Shown: positions 29,648 to 41,000 of the stretch, one piece after another
Position numbering within the stretch: the stretch's first letter is position 1
Layout of the letters: each line of letters opens with the position of its first letter
NCBI GenBank assembly: GCA_937625935.1
Contig: OW569381.1
Location: 186,001 to 250,000 of the forward strand
From: Tetramitus jugosus
Taxonomy: Eukaryota; Heterolobosea; Eutetramitea; Acrasida; Vahlkampfiidae
Reading direction: 5' to 3'
Length of the DNA: 64,000 nucleotides
The notes under the pieces: model-generated
Database searches by the model: none
Told to the model about the DNA's origin: nothing
The model's input: the letters and a program-made list of their open reading frames with translations, nothing else
Program-made: the position numbers and the translations under genes

Positions 29648-32600
29648 CTAGGCATCCTGTGGCAATCTACCATTGTGCAGTGCTTTCTTCAAATTCGCAA
29701 CCAATTCGTTTCTATCTGAATCATCCTGTATATCTAAAATATGCACTTTGTGGTGTGTGATCTGGACAAGGCACATAAAATAACTCTTCTTTTTATTTTC
29801 CAGATCAAGAAAACTAATCTTCGGTTCTGTATCAGTCTTCTTTTTAATCATTTCTTTCCGAATTGTTTCGTCTGATCCTTACTTCTGCAACAGTAAGAGC
29901 TTACGCTGAATCCTACTACACAAGGTTGAAGTTTACTGTTTGTACGGCTACCAACATTGTGTCAATTTTGGCAGGTCACATGTACAGAAACTGGTAAGCT
30001 CACTGCATGAGTCAATTGTAAAAGCATTTGTTGTAATCACATTCATTTCTCCGGCTTGCGCACAACAAAAATTCATCATCATCACACTTGTGCACATCAT
30101 CAACGTTCAAGACAAGTGTTAAACATTTCACTCAACAGCCATGTCAATGTCTGTATCTCACAATGTATCATTCGTCGAAGCACAATTCGAGATGCTTCTA
30201 CGTTGGCGCTAATTTCGACGCTGACCATCATCAACTACACTCGCACCATCTAACTGGCGTATGGCTCGTACAGCATATGGTAAATGTGGTTCAAACTCTC
30301 TCATTAGGTAAGGTTTGCCCTCTCGAACCACTCCAACAACCTGCTCCTCTATATCACTACGCCATTTCACTATGACTTCTTCTAATATTTTGTAAATGAT
30401 GAGCACTATCATTGAGAATGTTACTTGGCTCAGGTACGCATTTCTCTGCCCAATCCCTTTCTTCATCATCTAACTCCATAGTATCTACATAGTCTTCATC
30501 ATCATCAGATTCAGATTCATCATGGAGTTGAGCATCAACAGACTCATCATCAGATTCACCATGCAGTATCTCAGATTCAGGAGCATTGGCAAATATTGAT
30601 GCCCATTCTGCTTCCAATTCTTCATCAGACTCGGGATAAATTGGAACATAATCTGGATCATCATCATCACTCTCAGTCCCAGAGATCACAGATTTATCCA
30701 TATCAGATTTGGCACATATTCTCTTGTTGTAGTCACTCTGCTTTCCCAGCCACTTCAGATCATTACTGCTGCACAGATACACTCGACGAAGAAGTAATAA
30801 GAATCTCTGCAGATGAGTGTCCTTCCTCTTCCAGCCGCCTTATCTCGAATTTGAGTATCAGTAGAATGGAAGGCTTCAGCACCTTGGTTTTGCAGTTGAG
30901 ATAAAACAAGATCATCATTATCTGCTTCCTCTGGAACATGACGTACTATGTAGGAGTACGTTTGGAATAGTATATCTGTAACGAAATACTATTCCAAACG
31001 TTTTGCAGCAGTCTTAGGAATTGCTTGTCACGGAGCTTGAGAGTTTCAGAATCAGCTTCTAGATACACTAAGTGTATATATCTATTCAAGCGTAAGAGAA
31101 GAAGTTCACTGGGATCAGCAATGTCCTCGAATGCATGTTCGATATTCAACATCATACCCTACTGAATGGAAATCGTTTGGATGTCTGATCAAAGTTATCA
31201 TCCTCTTCTTCACCTTTCTCCTCTCTCCATTTGAATTTCTTCAGAGTTGCATATTGCTTAATTCTGGCTGCAAGCTGGTCATACAGAGTTAGATCATTAC
31301 GACTGATGAGGATATTGGTCATCAGATTTTTATGCGTTCTGCATTTGCAATGGAGTATCTAGCAACTGCCCCATTTAATCCATTCTTGAAAACTAGAATT
31401 CTAGCATTATATTGAATATATTGGCCAGTAGTTGGATCTGGAGTTTGAATCCCAGAAACGGAGACTAATTTAGACCTCTTGGAACTGATCTCTTTCAATA
31501 GTTGATCTTGTTTTGGGCATCTTTTTTGGCGGCCTTGATGCTTCAAGTGATTCCAGTCTTGAATGAAGAGACGAAGCAGGGAAGTAAGTAGAATAGGCGT
31601 AGTTTCTTCGTTTTGAATCAAGGCTTTTTGTAGAGACGCTAATTGGTGTGGTGTTAACTTCCTCTCTTTTTTTCCTCCATTCTGTATCCACCTTTTTCTT
31701 CAATGAACATTTGTTGGTCATCACGCTTGGATCGTTTTGAAGAATGAAAAGTCTATACAATTTGCAGTACGCTCATAGTCATTCTTTGGAGATTTGTAAA
31801 GGACTTTGGGAATTGTTTCTGGGGTGGTTATGGGGAGTTTGTTTCATGTCTTTGTTGTTAATAAAGTATGTAAAACAAAAAGAATAATGATATTATTATT
31901 ATATTGAATCCGTGTAACGGTAAATTTGTGGCGCGTTTGTTTACAATAACTCCGAAATTTTGTGCCCCTGCCAGTGAATAAATTGTGAACATGAAGATGA
32001 ATAAATTTTTCAGACCCCCTTCTTACGCGTAAGATATAATATCTGGACGCTCCCCATGTGAAGTCCAATGGATTGAAGTTGCTCTTGTTCAACTCATTCA
32101 AATCTCTCTTTGGTCATTGCATTGATGAGAGTGTGTTGTGATGATTTTTATGGATATGATCGAATCGGTGTTTCCTTAATTGATTGTTCGTGAATCGAAA
32201 ACCATGTTAACAATGAATCAAATCGCTTAAACTTGGACGTTACATCATCTAGAGATGGCAATTGAATAGCCTAGCCTACCGTCGTGTACACATAGTGAAA
32301 GACCCTTGAGTAAATGGGGAAGACGAAAAGAGTCTATCTCAGTGACTACACATGTCTTTACAGTCTCCCACTTCAATCGAGTTTACGACGAAGTTACACG
32401 AAAAAGTTCGCTCAATGCAACCGTTAGTTACCACCGTCTCTTAAAGTTAGTAAGTCCGAGTACATCAGTACATAACGTCCACAATCATGTGAGTTGGTTT
32501 GCTTGGGTAGGTCCGCGGTTTCAATATCGAGAATCTCACACCTTTAGCTTCAACTGCAGCACTCTGGAGGTCGCTCAAACTGCTGCAGTAGAGGATAAAT

Positions 32601-33654
32601 GGCACTTCATTATTTTTATGCAGGTTACATAGATCTCATTTGATCATAGGTCATCAACTTTGTTTCTTGGGTTGTTAACAAAATATCCCCGTTGTTCTCT
32701 AACTTGTTGTTCTTTGCATTTGATCCAGTAATCTATTAATTGATCATTAAGTTCCTTTCTCTCGGTGAGTCGGTCAATATCATTCTGTGAGATTGCAATG
32801 TTCCATGTCTGAATCAAAGAATTATTTTCATCCATCGCTCTCAATTTATGTTGAGGAGTTGTTGAAGGACAAAGAATTATTTCCGTTTCTTAGGAGTAGT
32901 TGGTTCTGTCTGATTGTAAATTAGATCAATGTTGTCATTTTTTGATCCTCGTTCACATCATCCCCTGGACTGTCCAATTCAGCTGATTCACAAAAACCTT
33001 CGACAATATGATGGAGTATAATTGATAAATTTTGATCAATAGAAGAAGACACTGTCTCTACAGTATGTTGAGGAAGACATCTGCATAAATTGAAATTCAT
33101 CCTCGAGATTATCCACGTATCTATTTAAATCATCAGTCAGTTAACGATGAAAGTATATCATCTGTTGCCAAATTCAGATTATATCCAGAACCATTCCCAT
33201 ATCCCAGATGTTCCAATTCACCTCTCCTGGTTGTCTGAGATGAATCCTGCGAATTATTAGACCTATCGATAGATTTTCTTTTCATTATTTCAGTCATCAT
33301 GGAAGCCTTCAGTTGTTTAGTCTTGTTCAGTGTGGAACTCCATGTACTGTCACTAATTGAGACTCAAGTGCAGCTGAATAGTGAAAAGGCGAGTGAGTGC
33401 ATCAAAGAAACAACGAAAAAGACAGACTTACTCTGAAGAAACTTTACACTCTATGAGAGATAAATTGATGACACAAGGAGAGAGCACCGGCCACAAGAAG
33501 GTTCGATCCCATTGTAAAACCAGTCATAAGAAGCTATGGTTTCCGTGTAGTGTTGAAGTCTTTTTCGTTGTTTCTTTGATTGCAGAGAAAAGATGGAAAA
33601 GGTTGAGCATACATGTCGGCAGGTTTATTGGGCTAATTTTCCTTCAGATCGAGA
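29648..33654 (-). pseudogene. decayed or heavily spliced minus-strand coding region
   Basis: Many minus-strand stretches look like protein but none is long: 29851-29648 (KSYFMCLVQITHHKVHILD), 30782-30357 (very Asp/Glu-rich), 31155-30946, 31760-31322, 32844-32644 (QNDIDRLTERKELNDQLIDYWIK, reminiscent of the start of Ulp1-type C48 peptidases), and a stretch near 33040-32940 (VETVSSSIDQNLSIILHHIV). They are broken by stops and frame changes. Either this is an inactive large element or a multi-intron gene whose splice sites I cannot place. The C48 idea rests on one motif. Confidence 0.35.
30958..31001. repeat. perfect 15-bp hairpin
   Basis: ACGTTTGGAATAGTA at 30958-30972 is repeated inverted at 30987-31001, with a 14-base loop. 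Inside the decayed minus-strand region. Confidence 0.8.
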
Positions 33655-34279
33655 CTGAGCACTCCAGGAACTGACGTAGCTCATCAAACAGCTGTTCAGT
33701 TGGTGCAGTTTTACCATAGAGTAATGTCATTGCAGTGTTTTCCGTCATTTTAGGATACATAAAGCAGCCACACTCTTTGCGAATCTGTTGTAAATATGTT
33801 ACCAAATCTGCGATCTCTTTCTGTTTTTGTAAAATTAATAATATCAGGCGGATTTACCCAATGTATTTACCTCGTGCAGAGTTGGATAAAAAAGTTCATT
33901 CTTAACTCTACCTCACAATTCGTTGTACACATTAAAGTTATCTTACCATCTAGTCCTTGTAGATAGAATTGCAATTTTTCAGTGCCCAGATCGTCATCTA
34001 AATCCTCTTTAGATTTTTCAACATATTCAACTGGAGTTAATGCTTTCTCTCCACCTAAAACGAGTTGTAAACCTTCGGAGTACTTGTATCTTGGGAAGTA
34101 TTGTGAAAAATAGGCCTATATTGCCAAGAACTCAGTGAACTCTGTCAAGCTGATGGTGCCGTATCTGGGATGGACTCTTTGCAACGTACTTGAACACTGC
34201 CATCATCCAGAACAACCCTGAACTTTGATTCTGATTTCACATGTATCTGTTGACTAACAATAAGTGTCTTCAGTGTCAT
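33655..34279 (-). CDS. 5' exons of an uncharacterised spliced gene
   Basis: An ATG at 34279 opens MTLKTLIVSQQIHVKSESKF...LDDGSVQ (30 codons), ending exactly at a GTACGT donor at 34189. Exon 34115-33947 (AYFSQYFPRYKYSEG...LQFYLQGLD) and exon from 33816 (EIADLVTYLQQIRKECGCF...) can be joined in phase across GT-AG introns (74 and 130 nt). The frame runs to about 33655, after which I cannot follow it; the gene may continue into the decayed region. The LDDGSVQ strand pattern is faintly like a polo-box or other beta-sandwich start, but no family is recognised. It follows TANGO2 on the same strand with a gap of 56 bp. Confidence 0.45.
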
Positions 34280-34335
34280 AACTCAATAGCACAATTGTGC
34301 ACCAATGATCAGAGTAGATATAGGATGCTTTATTG

Positions 34336-35469
34336 TCATTTGGGAGGTGAGAACGTAATGTGATCCCACTGCGATGGAACATGGAGAGGAGATATCGTTT
34401 CCAGATGATCGGTTGTTCGGTAAAAATAATGCACAGTTCCGTTATTCTCTCCAATGACCACAGTCTGTGATCTAGTCTTGTAAAGAACTCCGTCGAAATT
34501 ATATTGGACGAATATATTGTTCATGTTCTCTTGTGCAAAACTCAACATGTTTTGAGGTGTTACAACCTTGTGCTGTCTCAAATCATGATCCATTCGCTTC
34601 TGCACATCGGGCATCACATTTACATATCTCTGCACCTGACGGTTCACACAATCAGGCAACTGTGGATACTCTTCGAGGGACCGCGCCAACAATAAATTAC
34701 TCAATTCATCACGCAGTTTCTCCACAGAGATAGATTTGTCATCTCCATTCTGTTCCTGTTCTACTATTAATCTCTGAAGTGTTTTGTCCATTTCGTTCCT
34801 CAAGTATCTCACCTTTGCCCATGAATCATCATTCATAAAGCTGTTGGCGACGCTGAACACCCCCCTGGTAAAGCTGTCAATCTCTGCGCCCTCATCTGAA
34901 CCATAGGGCGCGGGCTCACCATTATCTCCCACTTGCTTTCTATTGCTCATCGAATACAGTGGTGCATCCTCTGTTAAGCAAATGTCAAACACGTTGCCAA
35001 CCACAACATTGAACCCGTTGTACTCATCGAGCCACCTCCGATGACTCAAATGATCCGAATGACGACGATACGAATGATCGCAGCTCTTCTCCGCGGTTTT
35101 TTCCTTGTTTTGCACTTCGTTGTCATCAACCTCATTTACCTCTTCTTGCTGTTGTTCTTGTTCTTGTTCCTGTGCTTGTTCTTGTTCTTGTTGCAATGAC
35201 AACAAGTAGTCAATGATTTCACCACGTGATCTCTTGTGAACCGGGACACCTGGTTCATAAACATTGGTCAGTACAGCAATTGTACCATCATAGGCATTGC
35301 ATCCACACCATGTGCCACCACAGACCAGATCTCTTGCACAGACGATACCTGATTGATCGTTGAGTGAAATGTGGGGTTCAGTCGGACGATGCAGGTACTC
35401 ATCTCTATTGTCAATCAGTATGAAGGGATACTGATGATGCATGCGCAACAAAACACCAAGAATGCACAT
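34336..35469 (-). CDS. TANGO2: TANGO2/NRDE-family protein
   Basis: 377 residues in one exon. MCILGVLLRMH at the N-terminus, the NRDE motif in LIDNRDEYLHRPTEP, CARDLVCGGTWCGCNAYDGTIAVLTNV, and SRGEIIDYLL are the classic signatures of TANGO2 (transport and Golgi organisation 2). Known family roles include lipid/haem handling and ER-Golgi or mitochondrial organisation; the biochemical activity is unsettled. The invariant Cys at position 2 is present. Human TANGO2 has 276 residues; the extra length here comes from an acidic Gln/Glu repeat (about 93-130) and an internal insert. C-terminal strands include YNFDGVLYKTRSQTVVIG and YFYRTT. Confidence 0.93.
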   Translation of the reverse strand: MCILGVLLRMHHQYPFILIDNRDEYLHRPTEPHISLNDQSGIVCARDLVCGGTWCGCNAYDGTIAVLTNVYEPGVPVHKRSRGEIIDYLLSLQQEQEQAQEQEQEQQQEEVNEVDDNEVQNKEKTAEKSCDHSYRRHSDHLSHRRWLDEYNGFNVVVGNVFDICLTEDAPLYSMSNRKQVGDNGEPAPYGSDEGAEIDSFTRGVFSVANSFMNDDSWAKVRYLRNEMDKTLQRLIVEQEQNGDDKSISVEKLRDELSNLLLARSLEEYPQLPDCVNRQVQRYVNVMPDVQKRMDHDLRQHKVVTPQNMLSFAQENMNNIFVQYNFDGVLYKTRSQTVVIGENNGTVHYFYRTTDHLETISPLHVPSQWDHITFSPPK

Positions 35470-35634
35470 GATTGTTGTTGGTTTGTTAATCGCTGTGATT
35501 GTTGAATTTAGCCGACCAGAAACTTCAGCCGAAAAACATTTGTGCGGTTTTATTTACAATGATGATGTGCTCTCTTTGTTGAAGGAGTTCTTAATTTTGG
35601 TCGAGTGGACAATGACCACCGGATGCAGAGGTTC

Positions 35635-36366
35635 CTACAAGAATTCTGCAACCTTCTCTTTCATGTCTTCTTCATAGATTTCCTCTTCTTGTTCTTCTTT
35701 GCTAATGGGTTCCAATTCTCGAATTAATTGATCCAACAAGTCCACACGCGTAATAATTCCCACAACCTTCTTGGAAGAGCCACCAGAGTTGCCAGATAGC
35801 ACCACGAGAGCTCCTCTCTTGCTCACTCTCATGAGCTTTGCAGCAGTGAGAATACTTTCATTCTCCGTCACTGTATAAACACTTTTGCTCATGCATTCAC
35901 TGACCTTGTGCTCTGATAACTTCTTCATGACCTCATCTGATTTCATTCCCTGGTCGAAGAGCGGAGAAGCCGACGCCAATCTCAAGTCTCTCTCCGAGAT
36001 GAGACCGACCAATTCTCTCGTGTGTTTTGTCACAACCGGAAGATGATGAATATTTTGAAACGTCATCATTTGTAGTGCTCGATCCAGTGTACGATTCGGC
36101 TCAATCGTCAAAAGAGTCTTCCCTCATTGATTGGTTGTCATCGAGGTTGACCGGATGTTAGTGTCACGTAAAAACAGTGGAATTCTTGAAAAAACAAGGA
36201 ACAATCTCATCAGTGTGATGCTTACCTGATGCACAAAAAGATCTTTAACGCGTTTGTAGTCTTTGGAAGAGAAAACCTTTCCCAGATTCTGATCTTTCAT
36301 TGTGACTGACTGATCCATTCTTTCATGGATTGGCACGTGTTCTGTTTCTGAACTTGTGGAGGACAT
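35635..36366 (-). CDS. CBS-domain pair protein, two exons
   Basis: Exon 36366-36226 (MSSTSSETEHVPIHER...VHQ) and exon 36117-35635 (TLLTIEPNRTLDRALQMM...) join across a GT-AG intron of 108 nt; 207 residues. The second exon has two CBS motifs: TLDRALQMMTFQNIHHLPVVTKHTREL with GLISERDLR, and SVYTVTENESILTAAKLM with GALVVLSG and GIITRVDLLDQL. CBS pairs bind adenine nucleotides and act as energy or redox sensors (family knowledge). There is no partner enzyme domain, so it is a stand-alone CBS protein as in plant CBSX or bacterial proteins. The C-terminus is Glu-rich. Confidence 0.88.
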
Positions 36367-36472
36367 TGGTGATTAGATGAATAAAAGAAGAGATTGCTCG
36401 TATTGTTTCTTAGAACCAGAATACATCCGAAAATACAGCAAGTCCATTTTGGGCAACCAAAACCTCAAAACA

Positions 36473-36544
36473 GGGGACAACGGAGAATCGAACTCCGGAC
36501 CTCTCGCACCCAAAGCGAGAATCATACCACTAGACCATTGTCCC
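36473..36544 (-). tRNA. tRNA-Pro (TGG)
   Basis: On the minus strand: acceptor GGGACAA / TTGTCCC, D arm TGGTCTAGTGGTATGA, anticodon stem CTCGC / GCGAG with loop TTTGGGT (anticodon TGG), T arm GGTCCGGAGTTCGATTCTCCG. Discriminator C. No intron. Its 5' end (36544) faces the LINE insertion, and its distance to the first target-site duplication (36574) is 29 bp. Confidence 0.95.
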
Positions 36545-36573
36545 TTCATATTGACATTTTCCTTCATATTCTC

Positions 36574-36588
36574 CCTGATCAAACTGGG
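36574..36588. repeat. outer target-site duplication, tRNA-proximal copy
   Basis: CCTGATCAAACTGGG, repeated at 37899-37913. Confidence 0.9.
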
Positions 36589-36598
36589 GGGGAATCCG
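36585..36598. repeat. inner target-site duplication, left copy
   Basis: TGGGGGGGAATCCG, repeated exactly at 37798-37811. It overlaps the outer duplication by four bases because the second element landed just inside the first. Confidence 0.85.
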
Positions 36599-37797
36599 AG
36601 GAAAAAAAAACAAACATTCCAATCAGAGAATGTATTTCAGTCAAGCAACAGGCTGGAACACGCTAAGCACTCTTACCTGAAGTGGTGTGCGCTAAGAATG
36701 CACAGATACAATATCAAACTAGGGAAGGAACGGGTCTACAACAACTGTGATGACTGCAATATCGCACGATATGCCATCAGTTATCCTCAAAAGGCTCTAC
36801 CTTGGTGGTATTACAAACAGGGACCAATTGGTCCTGGACAACAAGCTCAAAAGTCTGAAGGACATCAGAATTGAATTCCCGGGGTGCAAGATCGGGACAA
36901 GATCTCATGAGATGCTGAAAATCATGGTGTCACAAATGAACGGTTGTGAGTGTCAATCACAAAGGGAGGATCCCTCCAGCAGTAACGCAGAATCCCTCAT
37001 GATGGGGGACTCCCGTATCGAGAGCAGAGAGCAGCTACAGTCAATGATGGATCAACAAAGGACCGAAAGAATCTCGGGAATGGGGCTCTACTGGCTGCAA
37101 GCTGATGCAATACGAAGCGGAGCTGACTTCAGCTTTCTGAAGTACCCACACAAGATCAATAGGCAAGTGGAGTGGTTCTATGCTCAAGTGCGTAGCGGTA
37201 CTCTTCACACAAAAGAGACAAAGCGCTGTCTATATGGCAAGGATGAAGTGATGGAAAGATGTGAGCGATGTCTCAAAGAGCCAGAGACGATACAACACTG
37301 TCTCATACGTTGTCCAAGGGCCATCGTGCGCCGAAGAAGACTGGCATTGTCAGTAGGTAAAGACCTTGACAAGCTGGGTATTCATCATAAGCAGCAAATC
37401 AATATATGGTTTGATAATGTTGTGTGGAAGGATGGTAAAATCTCTGTGAGAGAAAATCGTAAGACAAGCAAGGAGTTCCTATCTGGTATGATGGGGGTTG
37501 AAAATGAAGCAGTGGAACAAGTAACAAAAGGTTTGAGGATGAACGGTGTGAAGAAGGTCATGGCGGAAAAGAAAGCAAAATCATTCGTGAACAGGGTGAA
37601 GAGGAGGTGCGTCGACACCCTTCATCGCCTATTCATCTCCCACAAGGAAGACACATAACAATGACGCTCTACGAGCGTCATTGTGAGAAATGAAAAGTAA
37701 CGGAGGAGATAACGCTCTTCGAGCGTTATCCAGTGTAAATAGTCAGAAAATAAAATCGGAGCAACCGAAATGGTTGTATTAAAAAAAAAAAAAAAAA
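36599..37797 (+). mobile_element. inner 5'-truncated LINE (ORF2 C-terminal region and 3' UTR)
   Basis: Bounded by the duplicated TGGGGGGGAATCCG and ending in 17 A (37781-37797). It carries the same ORF2 3' part as at the left edge of the window, over 85% alike: FQSENVFQSSNRLEHAKHSY, NCDDCNIARY, then (after a two-base loss near 36765) LYLGGITNRDQLVL, the CCHC knuckle CERCLKEPETIQHCLIRC, INIWFDNVVWKDGK and a basic tail, stop at 37658. The ATG at 36747 starts the post-shift frame of 303 residues. The 3' UTR has two hairpins. It is inactive because of truncation and the frameshift. Confidence 0.85.
37658..37730 (+). other. paired hairpins in the LINE 3' UTR
   Basis: Stem 1: ACAATGACGCTC (37658-37669), loop TAC, GAGCGTCATTGT (37673-37684), 12 bp. 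Stem 2: GATAACGCTC (37708-37717), loop TTC, GAGCGTTATC (37721-37730), 10 bp. They share the core ACGCTC/GAGCGT. Possibly recognition sites for the element's reverse transcriptase (inference from R2 and UnaL2 elements). Confidence 0.85.
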
Positions 37798-37811
37798 TGG
37801 GGGGGAATCCG
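37798..37811. repeat. inner target-site duplication, right copy
   Basis: TGGGGGGGAATCCG directly after the A17 tail of the inner element. Confidence 0.85.
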
Positions 37812-37898
37812 TGCCGGTGCAGAGCAGCATCACTCCCAGTAACAAGGTGAAATGAATAAAGAGGCAATTCATGTTGTATGGAAAAAAAAAAAAAAAAA

Positions 37899-37913
37899 CC
37901 TGATCAAACTGGG
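37899..37913. repeat. outer target-site duplication, distal copy
   Basis: CCTGATCAAACTGGG directly after the outer element's A17 tail. Confidence 0.9.
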
Positions 37914-38098
37914 TGCCAGGACCTGTCACATGTGCTGTGGGCCCGGGTAACACAATTGAGTCTGTGTCTACAGAACATTGGCTTCTTGGATTTCACTCTA
38001 TTTCTACAATGTTCACACGGTTGAGAAAAAATCGACTTCTCGGCAAAACAACAACAAAAAACTGGAACTAAAAAGAAACACAAAAAACGTGATGAGAT

Positions 38099-41000
38099 AT
38101 GCTGAGTAAAGTTGCAACTCTGAAAAAGAGCAAGACCAAAGAGGACCAGAACTCCTCCCAACAACATACCAATGTTGATGGTGATGATGATCACGATGTA
38201 CCAATGGATAACAATCAAGAAGAAGAAGCACAAAAATCAACAGAAGATGTGAGAAAACAAGAGGAGGCAGAACAACAAGGAGAAGACTGTGGATTCAATG
38301 TTTGGCAAAGAGATCCAGAGAAAGAAAGAGATAAGCTTTTGGGATTTTTTGTAATCTCTGGTCAACCGATTCCAAGAGACATTTTTCATTCAATCATGTC
38401 ATTCATTCCTGCTTTTCCATTCTACTTCATGTTGAGATCAGTGTGCTCCCAATGGCTCTATGAATTCCAAGAACAAGTGTATGGCAATGTAACGTATTTG
38501 AATCTGGTGGATGATGGAAGGCCAAAGTTTTACGTGAGAGAGGATGATCAAATTGTTCAGTTTAAGCCCATTGGTGGAACTGGAAAGGGATATCAAATGT
38601 CCTCCATTAGATCCGATTACTCCATTGGATCCTATTATCGTAGAGGTCCCATTTTTGACTTCTTGGGAAATGTGTTTTGTAATGTGAAGCACTTAAAGTT
38701 GGGTCTCGGTTCATTCTTTGACGCACATAATGATTTTTTGTTGTGTGTCAACCATTTGTTGCCAAAGTTGAATCAACTCGAAACATTGGATATTCTGGGA
38801 ACGAAACAATCATATTGTCCTCGTCACTATTGGCATGAATATTCAATCAGCGGAACTCAACTGGCGGCTATTGCGCACTCGTTACCCAGTTCAACAAAGA
38901 ACCTAAACTTCATTGGCTTGACTCTACCCTATGATGATACCCTCAAGTGTTTCGAATTGTTCACAAAGAAGATAAGGAATGAAGCCAATGCATCTGACTA
39001 TCAGGAGTTTGAACTAGATTCGATAGAAGTTGATATTCAAGGTTTAACCTTTCGCTACGCTCGTTTAGTTTATGGTCATTCCCACATCAATCTGAATACA
39101 ATAGACCGCCTCAAAGGCATATTCCCCCGTTTTGAATTGTCGCTCATAGAGCCGGAAAAAGATGGTAATCTTTTTCTCAGTAGTTATTCAAACCTACCAT
39201 TTGTTTCATATGTTGAATATCTGCACTATATGTCAAAGGTTGAGGGAGTTTGCTTGTCACACATCGAACAAAGACAGAGAAATTTAACTGATGAAATGAT
39301 CGAAGCGACGGTCGATATTGTTGTTCGTGAATATCCTTCCTTCCAACCTTTACTCACCTCATCGGTGGAGAATAAGAATCTGTTCCAATTGAAGCCCTAT
39401 ATTAAGCTTGACCCACAGTTTGTTTGTAGGATCTTCAATGTGATCAAGATGTTGGAGTTATTAACAGATCCTAGCCGAATGAAATATCCAGAGTTAGTTT
39501 TAGATATCAATACGACGTTTGAAAATTCTTACGGGCTATCATGCACCCTCTTGGGTCTCTTTATTGCAGATTGTTCCACCGAGGGATTGCTCTCAATGAT
39601 TAAAACTATCATTGAGGACTTTAAACCTGAGTTGGCAATCAATGGAGTTCGAAACCTTTTGTTGGAGGCACTTGAAGGACAGGAAAGCTCGCCAGTTCGA
39701 TTCAAATTAGTTCAATATTTATTATCATTGAAGCCTGATTTAATATCCCTTGGCGACTCTGAGGGAATAATCAGAAATGATCAAAAAGAGCTCCCACTCA
39801 TTCAACAAATTCTATCGAATCCCAAGTCCGTCTCTAGTTTGGATGATATCGAATATTTGGTGGAAAAGGGAGCCTCACTCACCATTTTGGACAAATCTGG
39901 TAACAATGTGCTTCACCCAGCTTGCTCTGCTAGGCAACTAGACATTCTTGAATACCTCATTTCAAAGTGTCCCGAAGATGTACTTTATGTGAAGAACAAA
40001 ACCAATGAGACGCCTCTCCAGCAAATGTTCCTTTCTCCAAAAGGAATTCATAATGACTTTTTTACCCACACGCTTGGTCAAGATTCTCAAGAACAGTTTC
40101 TGGAAGCAATTTCCAAGTTGTCTTGTTTTTCTCAGAGTCAATCACTTCAAAACTATCCCACATCATGCGGCACTCTGCTCCATGCAGCCTTAATGCGTCC
40201 CCGACCAGCAACAATTCGGTGGCTGCTGAACAATGGTTTCGATGCGAACTCATTGAATGAGGAAGGAGAAAATTCCTTGTTCTTTGTGAAGCATGAGAAT
40301 CCACAACTTATTCAGTTTAATACTTGGGGCAACTATTCCAGTACGAACCAAAAAGAATATGTAGACGAAATGGGTATTGAATTGATCAAGGCTGGTGCCA
40401 AAGTTGATATTCAGAGTACCAAGGGAGATACTGTTGTTACAGCAGCGCTTCGGAACGGAAATTATCCATTGATTAACTACATGATGTTGAATCCATCTAT
40501 TTCCTCGAAACCTCTATCAGAACTCTTGAGTCCAAGAATGAAACATGGCCTCAATCCATTGCACTATTTGTTCAAATCCATTGTGGATACAACGAATGAA
40601 CTTTCTGGAATGAACAAACGGCAGAAAGTATTTACATACGGAACTTATCCTGTGGCTCGACACTGTGCACTTCTCTGTCTAGAGCATTATCCTGAGATGC
40701 TGTATGAAAAGTCTGAGGCATCAACAGAAAGTGACCTTGAGGAAATTTCTGGTTTGAGTCCTCTTCAAATGTTGCTCGAAGCTGCGAAAGGAATTCAATT
40801 ATTGAATGACTTTTCAATCAAACTAAGTGATATTGCAAATAAGCCAGTATTTTTCAGCAAAGATCCAGCTGAAGTTGTCCCTGTGCCAGTGATGTACCTT
40901 GCCTTGGAAGTGGCGGTTGATATTCCATTGTTTGACAAATTGATGATTCAAACTCATAATGTATTTCTAAGGGATGAATCTCAAGATTTTAAACCCAATC

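Larger units (their letters stand above)
36589..37898 (+). mobile_element. outer LINE fragment (short 3' end), split by the inner element
   Basis: Flanked by the 15-bp duplication CCTGATCAAACTGGG. Removing the inner insertion leaves about 97 bp: a 3' end with GTAA, AATAAA-like AATGAATAAAGAGG and a tail of 17 A (37882-37898). Its last bases, TGTTGTATGG followed by A, match the tail end of the LINE fragment near tRNA-Phe, so both belong to the same family, this one extremely 5'-truncated. Confidence 0.8.
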
